From contig NW_004624843.1 in assembly GCF_000247695.1 (NCBI RefSeq), positions 5,990,602 to 6,054,601 on the forward strand: a stretch of 64,000 nt of DNA, in the 5' to 3' direction. The notes below the pieces were generated by a model. It saw nothing but the letters and a program-made list of their open reading frames with translations. It searched no databases and was not told the DNA's origin. Shown here piece after piece: positions 62,913 through 64,000 of the stretch; position 1 is the first letter of the stretch; each line of letters opens with the position of its first letter. The position numbers were made by a program, and so were the translations under genes. The DNA comes from Heterocephalus glaber. Lineage: Eukaryota > Chordata > Mammalia > Rodentia > Bathyergidae.

Positions 62913-63269
62913 AACTGTGCATTTTGATTGTTGATTTTTATATCATTGAACTATGCTAAACTTGCTCATTTGTTTTAGGAAATTTTTGTAGATTCCTTTG
63001 AAATTTGACATAGATGATAATGTTATCTGAAAATGAGAAAATATTACTGCTATCTTTGCATCTGGCTGCTGTTTATTTTTTCTTTTGCTTGATTATACTG
63101 ATAAGACCAATAAAACAAAGTTGAATAGAAGTGATAAGCCCAACTAACCTGGCCTTGGATCTGATCTGAGTAGTAAAGCAGTCATTAGTTATGATGTCAG
63201 CTGTGATTTTAAACAAGATGCTCTTAAGTGGGTTGAGAAGCTTCCGTTCTTCCAGCATGCTGAGAATTT

Positions 63270-63352
63270 TTATTTTTGGTACCAGGGATGGAACTTGGGA
63301 CCTTGAGTTTTAGAGGCAGGTAGTGGAACCACTGAGCTAAATCCCCAGCCCC
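63270..63352 (-). repeat. ID SINE
   Basis: GGTACCAGGGATGGAACTTG; duplication TGAGAATTTTTATT. Confidence 0.93.
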
Positions 63353-63711
63353 TGAGAATTTTTATTAGGAGTGGATTTTGGGTATTTGTAAGTGCTTTTT
63401 CCTGGGCCTATTATTAATTATATGGTTTTACTTTTTTGGTTTATTTATATGGTGTATTATGTCGAATTTCTTAAACTATTATTTTTGATTCTGGTAAAAT
63501 ATATATCACATGAAATTTATCATCCTAATCACACTAAGTGTATAAAATACATCATATTGCTTTGCAGCCATCAGCATCATTCACTCCTCCAAAACTGTCA
63601 TCTTCCCAAACTGGATCTCTGTGCCTATTAAAGAGCTCCTCACTCTCCCCGGCCCCCAGCTCCTAAAACCACCATTTCACTCTGATTCTATGAATTTGAC
63701 CACATTAGATA

Positions 63712-64000
63712 TCTTTTTTTTGTATATCCTTTTATTGGTACATTTTAGGTATACAATATAATGACATTCTTCATTGGAGATATGCACCTTTACATACTCT
63801 CTTGGTTCATATTTTTTCCCCCTTCCTGCCCTCCCTTCAACCCCTCCATCCCTCCCTATTTACAAAGACTTTGTTTTCTTTTTTCATTTTCTCATATTAA
63901 TTGCATTCCCTTCTTTCCTTTCCCCTACCCCTCCCACTTCCCCTTCCCCTTTGCCCCTTTTCTTCCTATTTCGCATTATCTATTATACATTTTAGTCCTT
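63712..64000 (-). mobile_element. L1 3' UTR, cut by the window edge
   Basis: Nearly the same as 35047-35338 (TCCTTTTATTGGTACATTTT ... CTCCCACTTCCCC). It enters an ancient L1 and continues beyond 64000. Confidence 0.7.

Larger units (their letters stand above)
59990..63711 (-). mobile_element. Ancient L1 (L1M-like) backbone, fragmented
   Basis: Recognisable old L1 phrases on the plus strand in order: GACACTTGGTATGGTCAACC, ATCAGATATATGCTTTGCAA, TTCTGGACTTTCTACTCT, TCTGCTGGGATTTTGATTGA, CCCAAACTGGATCTCTGTGC. Younger SINEs, a solo LTR and a MaLR-like repeat split it. Confidence 0.7.

Noticed and set aside
291..63352. tRNA genes suggested by A-box and B-box sequences
   Set aside because: All lie in ID SINEs with A-tails and target duplications, and none folds as a complete tRNA with anticodon arm.
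52000..64000. UGT1A exons expected beyond USP40 from human gene order
   Set aside because: I found no UDP-glucuronosyltransferase frame or signature here; they would lie further right, if the order is kept.
1..64000. CRISPR arrays, operons or prokaryotic islands
   Set aside because: No spaced direct repeats; the sequence is plainly mammalian with spliced exons and SINEs.

Overview
The window is nuclear DNA from a rodent. It combines GT-AG-spliced mammalian exons with a very dense load of rodent SINEs. One class is tRNA/ID-like (A-box TAGCTCAGTGG, B-box GTTCGATCC, ending GGTACC plus A-tail); others are 7SL-derived B1 elements and composite B1+ID dimers. L1s, MaLR-type LTRs and several endogenous retroviruses (ERVs) are also present. 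B1+ID dimers plus a GGTACC-ending ID point away from mouse or rat; beaver (Castor) is my best guess, from memory only.

The one real gene I recognise is USP40, a ubiquitin-specific protease, on the minus strand. Its CpG-island promoter and an untranslated first exon lie near 51.7-51.9 kb. The ATG is at 50563, and 17 coding exons run leftward to 1402, where the gene leaves the window. The exons join in phase to about 791 codons without a stop or frameshift. They contain the Cys box, His box and Asn box of the protease, two CxxC pairs, and the start of the long C-terminal region. There are 133 N at 16714-16846, inside an intron.

Introns and flank are filled with mobile DNA. A retrotransposed, broken MORF4L1 copy (11.67-13.38 kb) sits between the two halves of an older B1+ID dimer. 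A decayed ERV with two LTRs occupies 19.4-25.1 kb. L1 sequence lies at 3.2-4.0, 44.3-46.5 and 56.35-57.3 kb. Two 76-bp hAT-type MITEs and one palindromic Tc1/mariner-type MITE are present. Right of the promoter (52-64 kb) I see no gene: it holds ERV pieces, an ancient L1 and SINEs.

The least expected observations are the 76-bp MITE pair with 8-bp target duplications, three ERV leaders with a primer-binding site resembling the tRNA-Arg complement, a tandem ID pair inside a single target-site duplication, and a 22-codon upstream ORF overlapping a YY1-like site in USP40 exon 1. I found no undescribed multi-gene system.
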